Origin: Anthropogastromicrobium sp050944455
GTDB lineage: Bacteria > Bacillota > Clostridia > Lachnospirales > Lachnospiraceae
Reading direction: 5' to 3'
Length of the DNA stretch: 32,374 bases
Assembly: GCA_050944455.1 (NCBI GenBank)
Contig: JBMNRC010000030.1
Coordinates: 1 to 32,374 of the forward strand
This document shows, piece after piece, positions 1 to 7,268 of this stretch (its first letter is position 1; every line of letters starts with the position of its first letter). The translations under genes and the position numbers were made by a program. The notes below the pieces were generated by a model. The model did not search any database and was not told the origin of the DNA. It worked only from the letters and a program-made list of their open reading frames with translations.

Positions 1-665
1 CCGACTACGTGTACATCTGCGAGAACAATACGATCTACGGAACCAAATTCAGGACGCTCCCGGACACCAAGGGCAGAACCCTCGTTTCGGATATATCCTC
101 CTGCTTCCTGTCCGAGCCGATCGATGTCACGAAATACGGCCTTCTCTTCGGCGGAGCGCAGAAGAACGTCGGCCCCGCCGGCGTCACGATCGTGATCATC
201 CGCGATGACCTGATTTCCGACGATGTGCTGCCGGGAACCCCGACCATGCTCAAATACAAGACACATGCCGACAAGGGATCTCTCTACAATACCCCGCCCT
301 GCTGGAATATCTATATCTGCGGCCTTGTCTTCAAGTACCTGCTTGCCCACGGCGGGCTGGAAGGCGCGAAGAAGCGCAATGTCGAAAAGGCCTCCCTGCT
401 GTACGGATACCTTGACCAGAGCAGGATGTTCCATCCGACCGTCACCGACCCGGATTCCCGCTCCCTGATGAATGTTCCGTTCGTCACCGGAAACCAGGAG
501 CTCGACAAAAAGTTCTGCGCCGAAGCGAAGGAAGCCGGCCTGATCAATGTCAAAGGCCACCGCAGCGTCGGCGGCATGCGCGCGAGCATCTACAACGCGA
601 TGACGCTCGAGGGCGTACAGGCCCTGGTGAACTTCATGGAGAAATTCGAAAAGGAGAATGCGTGA
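1..665 (+). CDS. serC: Phosphoserine aminotransferase (5' truncated)
   Basis: This is the C-terminal ~220 residues of phosphoserine aminotransferase, a cytosolic PLP enzyme that makes 3-phosphoserine from 3-phosphohydroxypyruvate and glutamate in the serine pathway. The reading frame is open to the left edge (first full codon at 3), so roughly 140 N-terminal residues lie outside the window. The PLP-lysine motif GGAQKNVGPAG is visible, with the Schiff-base Lys codon at 162-164. It is preceded by the TLVSDISS segment, which supplies the PLP-ring Asp, and by NNTIYGT near the edge. The stop codon overlaps the serA ATG by one base (TGATG), so the two genes are translationally coupled. The family call is secure; the true start cannot be seen. 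Confidence 0.96.
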   Translation, partial: DYVYICENNTIYGTKFRTLPDTKGRTLVSDISSCFLSEPIDVTKYGLLFGGAQKNVGPAGVTIVIIRDDLISDDVLPGTPTMLKYKTHADKGSLYNTPPCWNIYICGLVFKYLLAHGGLEGAKKRNVEKASLLYGYLDQSRMFHPTVTDPDSRSLMNVPFVTGNQELDKKFCAEAKEAGLINVKGHRSVGGMRASIYNAMTLEGVQALVNFMEKFEKENA

Positions 666-1843
666 TGGCAAAGATCAGATGTCTCAATCCGATCGCTCAG
701 GTAGGCCTGGACAGGCTGGCGCAGGGAGATCAGATCATCGACAGCCTTGAAGGAGCGGACGCCGTCCTGGTCCGCTCCGCGAACATGCATGAAATGGAGC
801 TCCCGGCGGGCCTCAAATGCATTGCCAGGGCCGGAGCCGGCGTGAACAACATCGCGATTGACGACTGCGCGGATAAGGGCGTTGTCGTGTTCAACACCCC
901 GGGAGCCAACGCCAACGGTGTCAAGGAGCTGGTGATCGCCGGACTCCTGATGGGTTCCCGAGACATTGTCAAAGGATCCGAATGGGTGGAAGCCAACAGC
1001 GGCGACCCGGCGATCAGCAAATCCATGGAGAAAGCGAAGAAGAACTTCGCCGGGACCGAAATCCGTGGCAAAAAGCTCGGCGTCATCGGCCTGGGCGCGA
1101 TCGGCGTTCTCGTCGCGAACGCGGCGCACGACCTGGGCATGGACGTCTACGGCTGCGATCCGTATCTTTCCATCTCCAACGCGATCCGCCTTTCCCGCTA
1201 CGTCCATATTGTCAAGACAAACGAGGAGCTCTACCGCACCTGCGATTACCTGACGATTCATGTTCCGGCCCTGGATTCCACGAGAGGGATGCTGAACAGG
1301 ACCGCCTTCGGCATGATGAAAGACGGCGTGGTGATCCTGAATTACGCGCGGGACATCCTGGTCAACGACGACGACATGGGAGAAGCGCTGGCTTCCGGAA
1401 AGGTCCGCCGCTATGTCTGCGACTTCCCGAACGCCAAAAACGTCACCTTCCCGAACACCGTATTCACTCCGCACCTCGGCGCTTCCACGCGGGAGTCCGA
1501 AGACAACTGCGCGGTGATGGCTGTCGACGAAATCAACGACTATCTGGCGAACGGGAATATCACCAATTCCGTCAATTATCCGGCGGCTTCCCTCGGCACG
1601 GTGCGCAAGGCGGCCAGGATCTGCGTCGCGCATTACAACCGTCCGAACGTCATCTCGCAGCTCACCGCCCTCTGCGGACAGGAGGGAATCAATATCAGCG
1701 ACATGGTATCCAAGAGCCGCGGAGACTACGCCTACGCGATGTTTGATGTCGAAGCGCCGGTCGCGCAGGATTTCAAGGAGAAACTTTCCGGCATGGACAA
1801 CGTGATCCGCGTCCGCATTCTCACCCCCGAAGGAGAAGAATAA
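665..1843 (+). CDS. serA: D-3-phosphoglycerate dehydrogenase with C-terminal ACT domain
   Basis: A 392-residue NAD-dependent 2-hydroxyacid dehydrogenase for the first step of serine synthesis. The ATG at 665 is chosen because AGGAG lies 8 bases upstream and it overlaps the serC stop; an in-frame GTG at 662 is less likely. The Rossmann motif GVIGLGAIG is near residues 139-147, the active-site Arg is R229 (in NYARD) and the active-site His is H270 (in TPHLGAST). An ACT-type domain occupies about residues 320-392 (RPNVISQLTALCGQEGINIS), the usual site of serine feedback in this family. Oddity: at the position where the catalytic Glu normally sits, five residues after the Asp of DFPN (D253), there is a Lys (K258). 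The genes serC and DUF1015 flank it in one operon. Confidence 0.94.
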   Translation: MAKIRCLNPIAQVGLDRLAQGDQIIDSLEGADAVLVRSANMHEMELPAGLKCIARAGAGVNNIAIDDCADKGVVVFNTPGANANGVKELVIAGLLMGSRDIVKGSEWVEANSGDPAISKSMEKAKKNFAGTEIRGKKLGVIGLGAIGVLVANAAHDLGMDVYGCDPYLSISNAIRLSRYVHIVKTNEELYRTCDYLTIHVPALDSTRGMLNRTAFGMMKDGVVILNYARDILVNDDDMGEALASGKVRRYVCDFPNAKNVTFPNTVFTPHLGASTRESEDNCAVMAVDEINDYLANGNITNSVNYPAASLGTVRKAARICVAHYNRPNVISQLTALCGQEGINISDMVSKSRGDYAYAMFDVEAPVAQDFKEKLSGMDNVIRVRILTPEGEE

Positions 1844-1846
1844 TTC

Positions 1847-3079
1847 ATGGCGACTGTCAAACCTTTTGCTGCAGTTCTGCCGGCACCCGGCCTGGAAAAA
1901 GAGACGGCCGCGCTGCCGTACGACGTCTACAACGAGGAGGAAGCCCGCGCCGCGGTTGCGGGGCATCCGCTTTCGTTCCTGAACATCGACCGCCCGGAGA
2001 CACAGTTCCCCGCGGGAACCGATCCGTACAGCATGCCTGTCTATGAAAAGGCGCGCGACATGATCCGCGGCCGCCTTGCAGACGGGACCTTCGTTCAGGA
2101 TCCGGCGCCCTGCTATTATCTCTACGCCCTGACCCGCAACGGCCGGACGCAGACCGGAATCGTCGGCTGTTCCTCAGTGGACGACTATATGAACGGCGTG
2201 ATCCGCCGCCATGAGAATACCCGCCGGGAGAAGGAGGAGGACCGCGTCAACCATGTCAATATCTGCAGCGCGCAGACCGGGCCGATTTTCCTGGCCTACC
2301 GGCACAACGCGGAACTTCGGGACCTGATCGGCGAAGTACAGATGACGACGGCGCCTTTCTTCGATTTTACTGAGGAGGACGGCGTGCGCCACACGGGCAC
2401 CAGGATCTCTGATCCGGATCTCATCGCGAAGTTCGAGGCCGCGCTCGGCCGGCTTCCTGCGACCTACATCGCGGACGGCCATCACAGGGCGGCTTCCGCC
2501 GTGCGGGTGAGCCGGATGCGTAGAGAGCAGAATCCGGATTACACGGGAGAGGAACCTTTCAACTATTTCCTGTCCGTGCTGTTCCCGGATGACGAACTCA
2601 ATATTCTGCCGTACAACCGCGTTGTGAAGGATCTCAACGGGATGACGCCGGCTGAATTCATGAAAAAGATTTCCGAACATTACCAGATCCTCTCCGTGGA
2701 CAAGCCGTTCCAGCCGGTCAAAAAGGGAACGATGGGCATGTACATCGCCGACAGCTGGTTTGAGCTGTCCTACAAAGAGAGCATCCCGGACGACCCGATC
2801 AGGGGCCTCGACTGCTCGATTCTCCAGGATACGATCCTTCAGCCGATTCTGGGAATCAGCGATCCGCGCTCGGATCCCCGTATCGATTTCGTGGGCGGAA
2901 TCCGCGGCCTCTCCGAGCTGGAGAAGCGCGTTCACACCGACAGCAAGGCGGCCTTCGCGATGGTGCCGACACAGATCAGCGAACTTCTGCGCGTTGCGGA
3001 CAATCACCTGCTGATGCCGCCGAAATCCACCTGGTTTGAACCAAAGCTCCGCAGCGGGCTTTTCATCCACCTGATCTGA
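1847..3079 (+). CDS. DUF1015 family protein, serine-operon partner
   Basis: A 410-residue soluble protein of the DUF1015 family. It starts 3 bp after serA, with its Shine-Dalgarno (AGGAGAAG) inside the end of serA, so it is co-transcribed with serC-serA. The family hallmark ADGHHR is at residues 209-214, within YIADGHHRAASAVR. A D-G-x-H-R-type motif is also the nucleotide-binding signature of ParB/sulfiredoxin-fold proteins, which include free serine kinases. N-terminal features are the ALPYDVYNEEEAR segment and a conserved HENTRREKEEDR segment around 120-135. No signal peptide or membrane segment is seen. The biochemical role is not established. Its position as third gene of a serine operon, with no phosphoserine phosphatase in the window, suggests a job in serine or phosphoserine handling; that is inference. 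Confidence 0.85.
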   Translation: MATVKPFAAVLPAPGLEKETAALPYDVYNEEEARAAVAGHPLSFLNIDRPETQFPAGTDPYSMPVYEKARDMIRGRLADGTFVQDPAPCYYLYALTRNGRTQTGIVGCSSVDDYMNGVIRRHENTRREKEEDRVNHVNICSAQTGPIFLAYRHNAELRDLIGEVQMTTAPFFDFTEEDGVRHTGTRISDPDLIAKFEAALGRLPATYIADGHHRAASAVRVSRMRREQNPDYTGEEPFNYFLSVLFPDDELNILPYNRVVKDLNGMTPAEFMKKISEHYQILSVDKPFQPVKKGTMGMYIADSWFELSYKESIPDDPIRGLDCSILQDTILQPILGISDPRSDPRIDFVGGIRGLSELEKRVHTDSKAAFAMVPTQISELLRVADNHLLMPPKSTWFEPKLRSGLFIHLI

Positions 3080-3110
3080 ATACTGTCGTTCAGAAGATCT
3101 TTCGGCTTTT

Positions 3111-3138
3111 ATCCCGGCCTTTTGCGGCCGGGATTTTT
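3111..3138 (+). terminator. Intrinsic terminator of the ser operon
   Basis: A perfect 9-bp stem (ATCCCGGCC / GGCCGGGAT) with a 6-base loop (TTTTGC) is followed directly by T4. It sits 31 bp after the DUF1015 stop and ends the serC-serA-DUF1015 transcript. Confidence 0.9.
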
Positions 3139-3281
3139 ATGTCCCGGGGGAGCCCCGCCGAAGACAGATCTCCCGGGAAACGCCGGGCAGACCGCCGGCC
3201 GTCGGTCCCGCTTCCGGCTGCGATCGGCAGATCACGGAAAACTTTATGTGGGGGCGGCATGGCAGCGGGAAAAAACGGGAG

Positions 3282-3310
3282 GACACAGAGAGGACACAGA
3301 ATTGACACAG
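3282..3310. promoter_or_regulatory. Three GACACAG direct repeats with exact 11-bp period
   Basis: The heptamer GACACAG occurs at 3282-3288, 3293-3299 and 3304-3310, separated by 4-base linkers (AGAG, AATT). Seven-base direct repeats with 4-base linkers are the geometry bound by OmpR/PhoB-family response regulators. The array ends 30 bp upstream of a consensus -10 box that has no good -35, the position expected for an activator site. The repeat is seen directly; the regulator is inferred. Confidence 0.6.
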
Positions 3311-3314
3311 TTTT

Positions 3315-3346
3315 TTGCGCAATCGTTCACAATTTGGATTTATAAT
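3315..3346 (+). promoter_or_regulatory. Probable promoter of the ABC export operon
   Basis: A perfect -10 box TATAAT lies at 3341-3346. The best -35 candidate is TTGCGC at 3315-3320, with a poor 20-bp spacer; TTGACA at 3302 is 33 bp away and cannot pair with it. The weak -35 together with the upstream repeats suggests an activated promoter. Predicted start of transcription is near 3353. Confidence 0.55.
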
Positions 3347-3450
3347 GTTTAGGAATTGTGTGGTGCGGAGCTGAAAAATCATGAGGAAAGTTTCCCTTGT
3401 GTTCGGAAAAGCCGCCGGCACCGCGAAAATCGTCAGGATGGAGGTCTGAA

Positions 3451-4587
3451 ATGATCGAGGTGAAAAACCTGGTGAGACGCTACGGCAATTTTGTCGCGGT
3501 GGACCACCTGAGCTTTACGCTGGAAAGCGGAAAGATCTACGGATTCCTCGGGCCGAACGGCGCGGGCAAATCCACTACCATGAACATGATGACCGGCTAC
3601 ATCGGCGCAACCGAGGGCACGGTCGTCATCAACGGGCATGACATACTGAAGGAGCCGGACGAGGCCAAACGGTGCATCGGCTACCTCCCGGAGATGCCGC
3701 CCCTGTATATGGACATGACGGTAGATGAGTACCTGAACTTCGTTGCGGAGCTCAAGGAAATCCCGCCGAAGGAGCGGAAACAGCAGATTTCGGAGGTTTC
3801 AGACCGCACAGGCGTCACGGAAGTCCGGAAACGCCTGATCCGCAACCTGTCCAAAGGCTACCGCCAGCGTGTCGGCCTTGCGCAGGCCATTCTGGGAAAG
3901 CCCGAGTTCATCATCCTCGATGAGCCGACCGTCGGACTGGACCCGAAGCAGATTATTGAAATCCGTGAACTGATCCGCGATCTGGGCAGAGATCACACGG
4001 TAATCCTGAGCTCCCATATCCTGTCTGAGGTCAGCGCAATCTGCGACCACATCATGATCATTTCCCACGGCAGGCTTGTCGCCAGCGATACCGCCGAGAA
4101 CCTGATGCGCATGATGGATTCCAGCCACACTGTCAACATCGTGCTGAAAGGCCAGCGCGATGAGATCCGGGAAGCGCTCGGAACGATCGAAAACATTACC
4201 AAAGTGGAGGAAAGGGCAGCCGCGGAAGGCTTCTTCTCCGCGAAACTCTACACGGACGGAACGGAAATCCGCGAGCGCCTGTTCCGCATCTGCGCGTCCA
4301 ACGAATGGCCGATCTATGAAGTCCAGTATTCCAAGGCCAGCCTTGAGGATGTCTTCATGAAGCTGACTTCCGACGACGAAAAATTTACGCAGGAGACGAT
4401 GGCCGCGAACGCGGACGGGGAGGCTTCTGACGCGGGGCCGGAGGATTCTCCGGAAACGGCCGGCGGGGACGCGCCTGTTGAGGAAAACGGGGCTCAGGGC
4501 GCCGGCGCCGGTGAGAGCGTTTCCGAAAACGATTCTGACAATGAATCCGGCACTGCGGATGAGAACGGAACGGAGGCACACGAATGA
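3451..4587 (+). CDS. ABC transporter ATP-binding protein (Gld-type export system)
   Basis: A 378-residue cytoplasmic ATPase of an ABC-2/Gld-like exporter. The ATG at 3451 is chosen because GGAGGT lies 5 bases upstream and the protein then begins in the canonical MIEVKNLVRRYG form. Walker A is GPNGAGKST (34-42), the ABC signature is LSKGYRQ (133-139), Walker B is IILDEPT (154-160), and the switch His is in LSSHILSEV. After about residue 308 comes a ~70-residue acidic tail rich in Glu, Asp, Gly and Ala, which is not part of the ATPase fold. The stop overlaps the permease ATG by 4 bp (ATGA). The substrate is unknown. The downstream permease, GldG-like and DUF4340 genes define the system type. 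Confidence 0.92.
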   Translation: MIEVKNLVRRYGNFVAVDHLSFTLESGKIYGFLGPNGAGKSTTMNMMTGYIGATEGTVVINGHDILKEPDEAKRCIGYLPEMPPLYMDMTVDEYLNFVAELKEIPPKERKQQISEVSDRTGVTEVRKRLIRNLSKGYRQRVGLAQAILGKPEFIILDEPTVGLDPKQIIEIRELIRDLGRDHTVILSSHILSEVSAICDHIMIISHGRLVASDTAENLMRMMDSSHTVNIVLKGQRDEIREALGTIENITKVEERAAAEGFFSAKLYTDGTEIRERLFRICASNEWPIYEVQYSKASLEDVFMKLTSDDEKFTQETMAANADGEASDAGPEDSPETAGGDAPVEENGAQGAGAGESVSENDSDNESGTADENGTEAHE

Positions 4588-5453
4588 AAGCGATATTCAA
4601 AAGAGAGCTGAAATATCAGTTCGATACGGTGACTGCCCCGCTGTATATCGCGGTGCTGGTCATGTCCTGCGGCATCTACTTCTTCGTTTACAACATGAAT
4701 TACGGATATCCGTATTTCTCCTACACGCTGCAGTCCATCATGTTTATCTTCACGATGGTTACGCCGCTTCTGACCATGAGAATCATGGCTGAGGACCGCC
4801 GTCAGAAGACGGACCAGCTGCTTCTCACCTCTCCGGCGACCGTCCGGCAGATCGTCCTCGGGAAGTATTTCTCGATGGTCGCCATTCTGGCGATTCCCTG
4901 CCTGATTTTCTGCCTGTGCCCGCTGATCATCCGAATGTACGGATCGGCGCATCTGGGCATCGACTACGCGAGCATCTTCGCTTTCTTCATGCTCGGCTGC
5001 ACGTATCTGGCCATCGGCCTGCTGATTTCTTCGCTGACCGAAAACCTGATCATCTCCGCCGTAGCGACCATCGGCATTTTCCTTCTCCTGCTGCTGGCGC
5101 CTTCCCTGGCTGAAAATTTCATGCCGACTACCGCAGGAGCTTCCCTGATCGGCTGCGTTGTGATCCTGGTTCTGGTTGCGCTGATCTACTTTGCTTTCTC
5201 CAAAAACTGGATCGTAACCTTCCTGATCATGATTATCGGCGCGATTGCGCTGATGGCAGTCTACACGCTGGATTCCACGGTTTTCGAAAACCTGATCACC
5301 AACATGCTTTCAGAGCTTTCCATCAGCGACGTCCTTTACAGCTTTACCCAGTATTATACGTTCGACGTTGCCGGAATCATCAAACTGGTGACTATTTCCG
5401 GGTTCTGCCTGTTTGCTGCTGAACAGACGGTCCAGAAGAGAAGATGGAGCTGA
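4584..5453 (+). CDS. ABC-2 type permease (GldF-like)
   Basis: A 289-residue integral membrane subunit that pairs with the ATPase encoded just upstream (4-bp overlap). The N-terminus MKAIFKRELKYQF is the usual cytoplasmic start of ABC-2 permeases. Six hydrophobic segments follow, roughly at residues 16-36, 45-65, 95-115, 130-150, 160-190 and 200-225, plus a final one near 265-280. A conserved cytoplasmic stretch, EDRRQKTDQLLLTSPA, links helices 2 and 3 and is typical of this family. It is probably the membrane pore of a homodimeric exporter. The last residues (QKRRWS) are cytoplasmic. The next gene begins 16 bp later. Confidence 0.9.
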   Translation: MKAIFKRELKYQFDTVTAPLYIAVLVMSCGIYFFVYNMNYGYPYFSYTLQSIMFIFTMVTPLLTMRIMAEDRRQKTDQLLLTSPATVRQIVLGKYFSMVAILAIPCLIFCLCPLIIRMYGSAHLGIDYASIFAFFMLGCTYLAIGLLISSLTENLIISAVATIGIFLLLLLAPSLAENFMPTTAGASLIGCVVILVLVALIYFAFSKNWIVTFLIMIIGAIALMAVYTLDSTVFENLITNMLSELSISDVLYSFTQYYTFDVAGIIKLVTISGFCLFAAEQTVQKRRWS

Positions 5454-5469
5454 CAGGAGGGCGGATGAG

Positions 5470-7194
5470 ATGAAAAAGAAGAACAAAAACAGGAATACAT
5501 CTCCTGAAGTTCAGGAGACCACGGAAGTAAGCGCGAAAAGGAAGGGTTCGTTCGGCGGCACTGTAAAGCGGCAGTTCTCCAGCGCTTCTTCCCGCAACGG
5601 CAGTTTCGCCGTCGTTCTTGTGGCGGTCGCGCTTGTGATCGTCGTCCTGGTCAACATGATCGTCGGACAGCTTCCGGCTTCGGCGAAACAGATCGATATC
5701 AGCGACAACAAGATTTACAACATCAGCGATACGACGAAAGATCTGCTGAACGGGCTTACCACAGACGTTGACGTGATTGTGGTGGCGGAGGACAATACGG
5801 TTGACGAGAGAATCGTCCGTTTCCTTGATCGCTACGACGATTACGATCATGTCACTGTCACCTACCAGGACCCGGTTCTCCATCCGGACGTCCTGACCGA
5901 GTACGATGTCAGCACAAACACCATCGTGGTGAAGGATGACGAAACCGGGAAAACCGAAACCGTCGCCATCAGCGACATGATCACCTACGATGATTATTAT
6001 TACTACTATTACGGACAGCAGGTGGAGGATTCCTTCGACGGTGAAGGCCTGCTGACTTCAGCCATCAATTCGGTGAGCACTGACACGTCACACACAGTCA
6101 CGCTGCTGCAGGGCCACGGCGAGTCCGATCTCTCTGATTCGGTCATCGACATGCTCACCAAGTCCGACCTGGAGACGGAAACCGTCAATCTCCTGACGGA
6201 CAACGGGATTCCGGAAGGTACCGAGCTTCTGATGATCAACAATCCGACGTCTGACCTGGCAGAGGATGAGCTTCTGGAAATCCAGGCGTATCTGCAGAAC
6301 GGCGGCAGCATCTTCCTGATCCGCGGAGTCACTGACGAAGATCTCCCGAATTTCGATTCCCTGATGGAAGAGTACGGCCTCACGATGGTCAACAGCTATA
6401 TCGGAGACTACACGAACTATTACCAGCAGTCGAGAAGCCCATACAACTTCTTCCCGACGATCGTCAGCAGTACCTACAACGTCAGCACGGACAGCTATAT
6501 TCTCGTTTCCGCGGCCGGCGGAATGACTGTGGACGAATCGAAGGACGCCTCCGTGACCGTCACCCAGCTGCTGACAACCAGCGATTCCGGATTCACCCAG
6601 GACCAGGCGGCGACGCTGACGCAGGATGATTTTGCGAAGTACGTGATTGCCGCCCGCAGCGTGAAAGATTATTCGGCGGACGAAGAAAGCGCCGCCGAGG
6701 CGGAATCCGTGGCCGACGGCCTGATGTCTGAGGAAGTCACAGTCGCTGAGACGGAGACTGAAACCGAGGCGGAATCCGTGATGGAAACAGTCGATGAGGC
6801 GGAAAGCATCGCTGATACTGAAGCCGGTACAGAAACCGATACCGGTGAAGCGGAAACCGCCGCGGATGAGACAAGCCTGGCGGAGGATTCCACAGAGGCC
6901 GCTTCGGAGGAAGAAAGCGCGAAGGGAACCATGATTGTCCTGACAGCGCCTTCCATGATTGACTCCGAGATCACCGACCGTTTCAGCAACCTCGCAAACC
7001 TCGAGGAATTCACGAACCTGACGGCATCCTTCTTCCCGGATATGAGCAATATCTCCATCCCGTCGAAGAGCCTGTCGGTTACTTACAATACTGTCACCAA
7101 CGGCTTTATCTGGAGCGTACTCTTCATCGCGGTCATTCCGATCTGCTTCCTGGCAGCCGGCCTGGCTGTCTGGCTGAAGAGAAGAAAAGCCTGA
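5470..7194 (+). CDS. GldG-like ABC-associated membrane protein
   Basis: A 574-residue protein of the GldG/DUF4350-type family found with ABC-2 exporters. The ATG at 5470 is preceded by AGGAGG at 9 bases; in-frame codons further upstream lie inside the permease gene. It has a basic N-terminus, a membrane helix at about 46-66, a large extracytoplasmic domain, and a C-terminal helix at about 546-568 followed by KRRKA. The typical family segment ISDNKIYNISDTTKDLL follows helix 1. A Glu/Ser/Thr/Ala-rich acidic insertion spans about residues 404-484 (6679-6920) and looks lineage-specific. It is thought to act as the periplasm- or wall-facing accessory subunit of the exporter; the substrate is unknown. 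Confidence 0.85.
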   Translation: MKKKNKNRNTSPEVQETTEVSAKRKGSFGGTVKRQFSSASSRNGSFAVVLVAVALVIVVLVNMIVGQLPASAKQIDISDNKIYNISDTTKDLLNGLTTDVDVIVVAEDNTVDERIVRFLDRYDDYDHVTVTYQDPVLHPDVLTEYDVSTNTIVVKDDETGKTETVAISDMITYDDYYYYYYGQQVEDSFDGEGLLTSAINSVSTDTSHTVTLLQGHGESDLSDSVIDMLTKSDLETETVNLLTDNGIPEGTELLMINNPTSDLAEDELLEIQAYLQNGGSIFLIRGVTDEDLPNFDSLMEEYGLTMVNSYIGDYTNYYQQSRSPYNFFPTIVSSTYNVSTDSYILVSAAGGMTVDESKDASVTVTQLLTTSDSGFTQDQAATLTQDDFAKYVIAARSVKDYSADEESAAEAESVADGLMSEEVTVAETETETEAESVMETVDEAESIADTEAGTETDTGEAETAADETSLAEDSTEAASEEESAKGTMIVLTAPSMIDSEITDRFSNLANLEEFTNLTASFFPDMSNISIPSKSLSVTYNTVTNGFIWSVLFIAVIPICFLAAGLAVWLKRRKA

Positions 7195-7213
7195 GGGAAA
7201 CAGCCCGAAAAAG

Positions 7214-7248
7214 CCCGGTTCCGGCCCGCGGCAGCGGGCGGAGCCGGG
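7214..7248 (+). other. Strong hairpin between the gldG-like and DUF4340 genes
   Basis: The arms 7214-7229 and 7234-7248 form a 15-pair RNA stem with one G-U pair, one bulged G and a 4-base loop. No T-run follows, so it is unlikely to be a terminator. It may stabilise or process the upstream message within the operon. Confidence 0.6.
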
Positions 7249-7268
7249 AACGGGAGAAAGGTTCGGAT

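Larger units (their letters stand above)
3139..3450. other. Intergenic leader region of the ABC operon
   Basis: About 310 bases without a convincing gene. The left half (3140-3240) is GC-rich and shows no motif I can name. The right half holds three phased GACACAG repeats and a consensus -10 box (separate entries), then about 100 nt of leader to the ATPase start. Short ORFs here lack a Shine-Dalgarno. Confidence 0.6.

Noticed and set aside
590..1966. Long minus-strand ORF opposite serA (458 codons)
   Set aside because: Antisense shadow of a secure gene in GC-rich DNA; no Shine-Dalgarno or recognisable domain. The same applies to minus-strand ORFs at 2174-3070, 6088-7275, 11933-13651, 17584-18435 and 19352-20851.
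3302..3307. TTGACA as -35 of the ABC operon
   Set aside because: It is 33 bp from the only good -10 box; no -10 lies 16-18 bp downstream. It overlaps the third GACACAG repeat instead.
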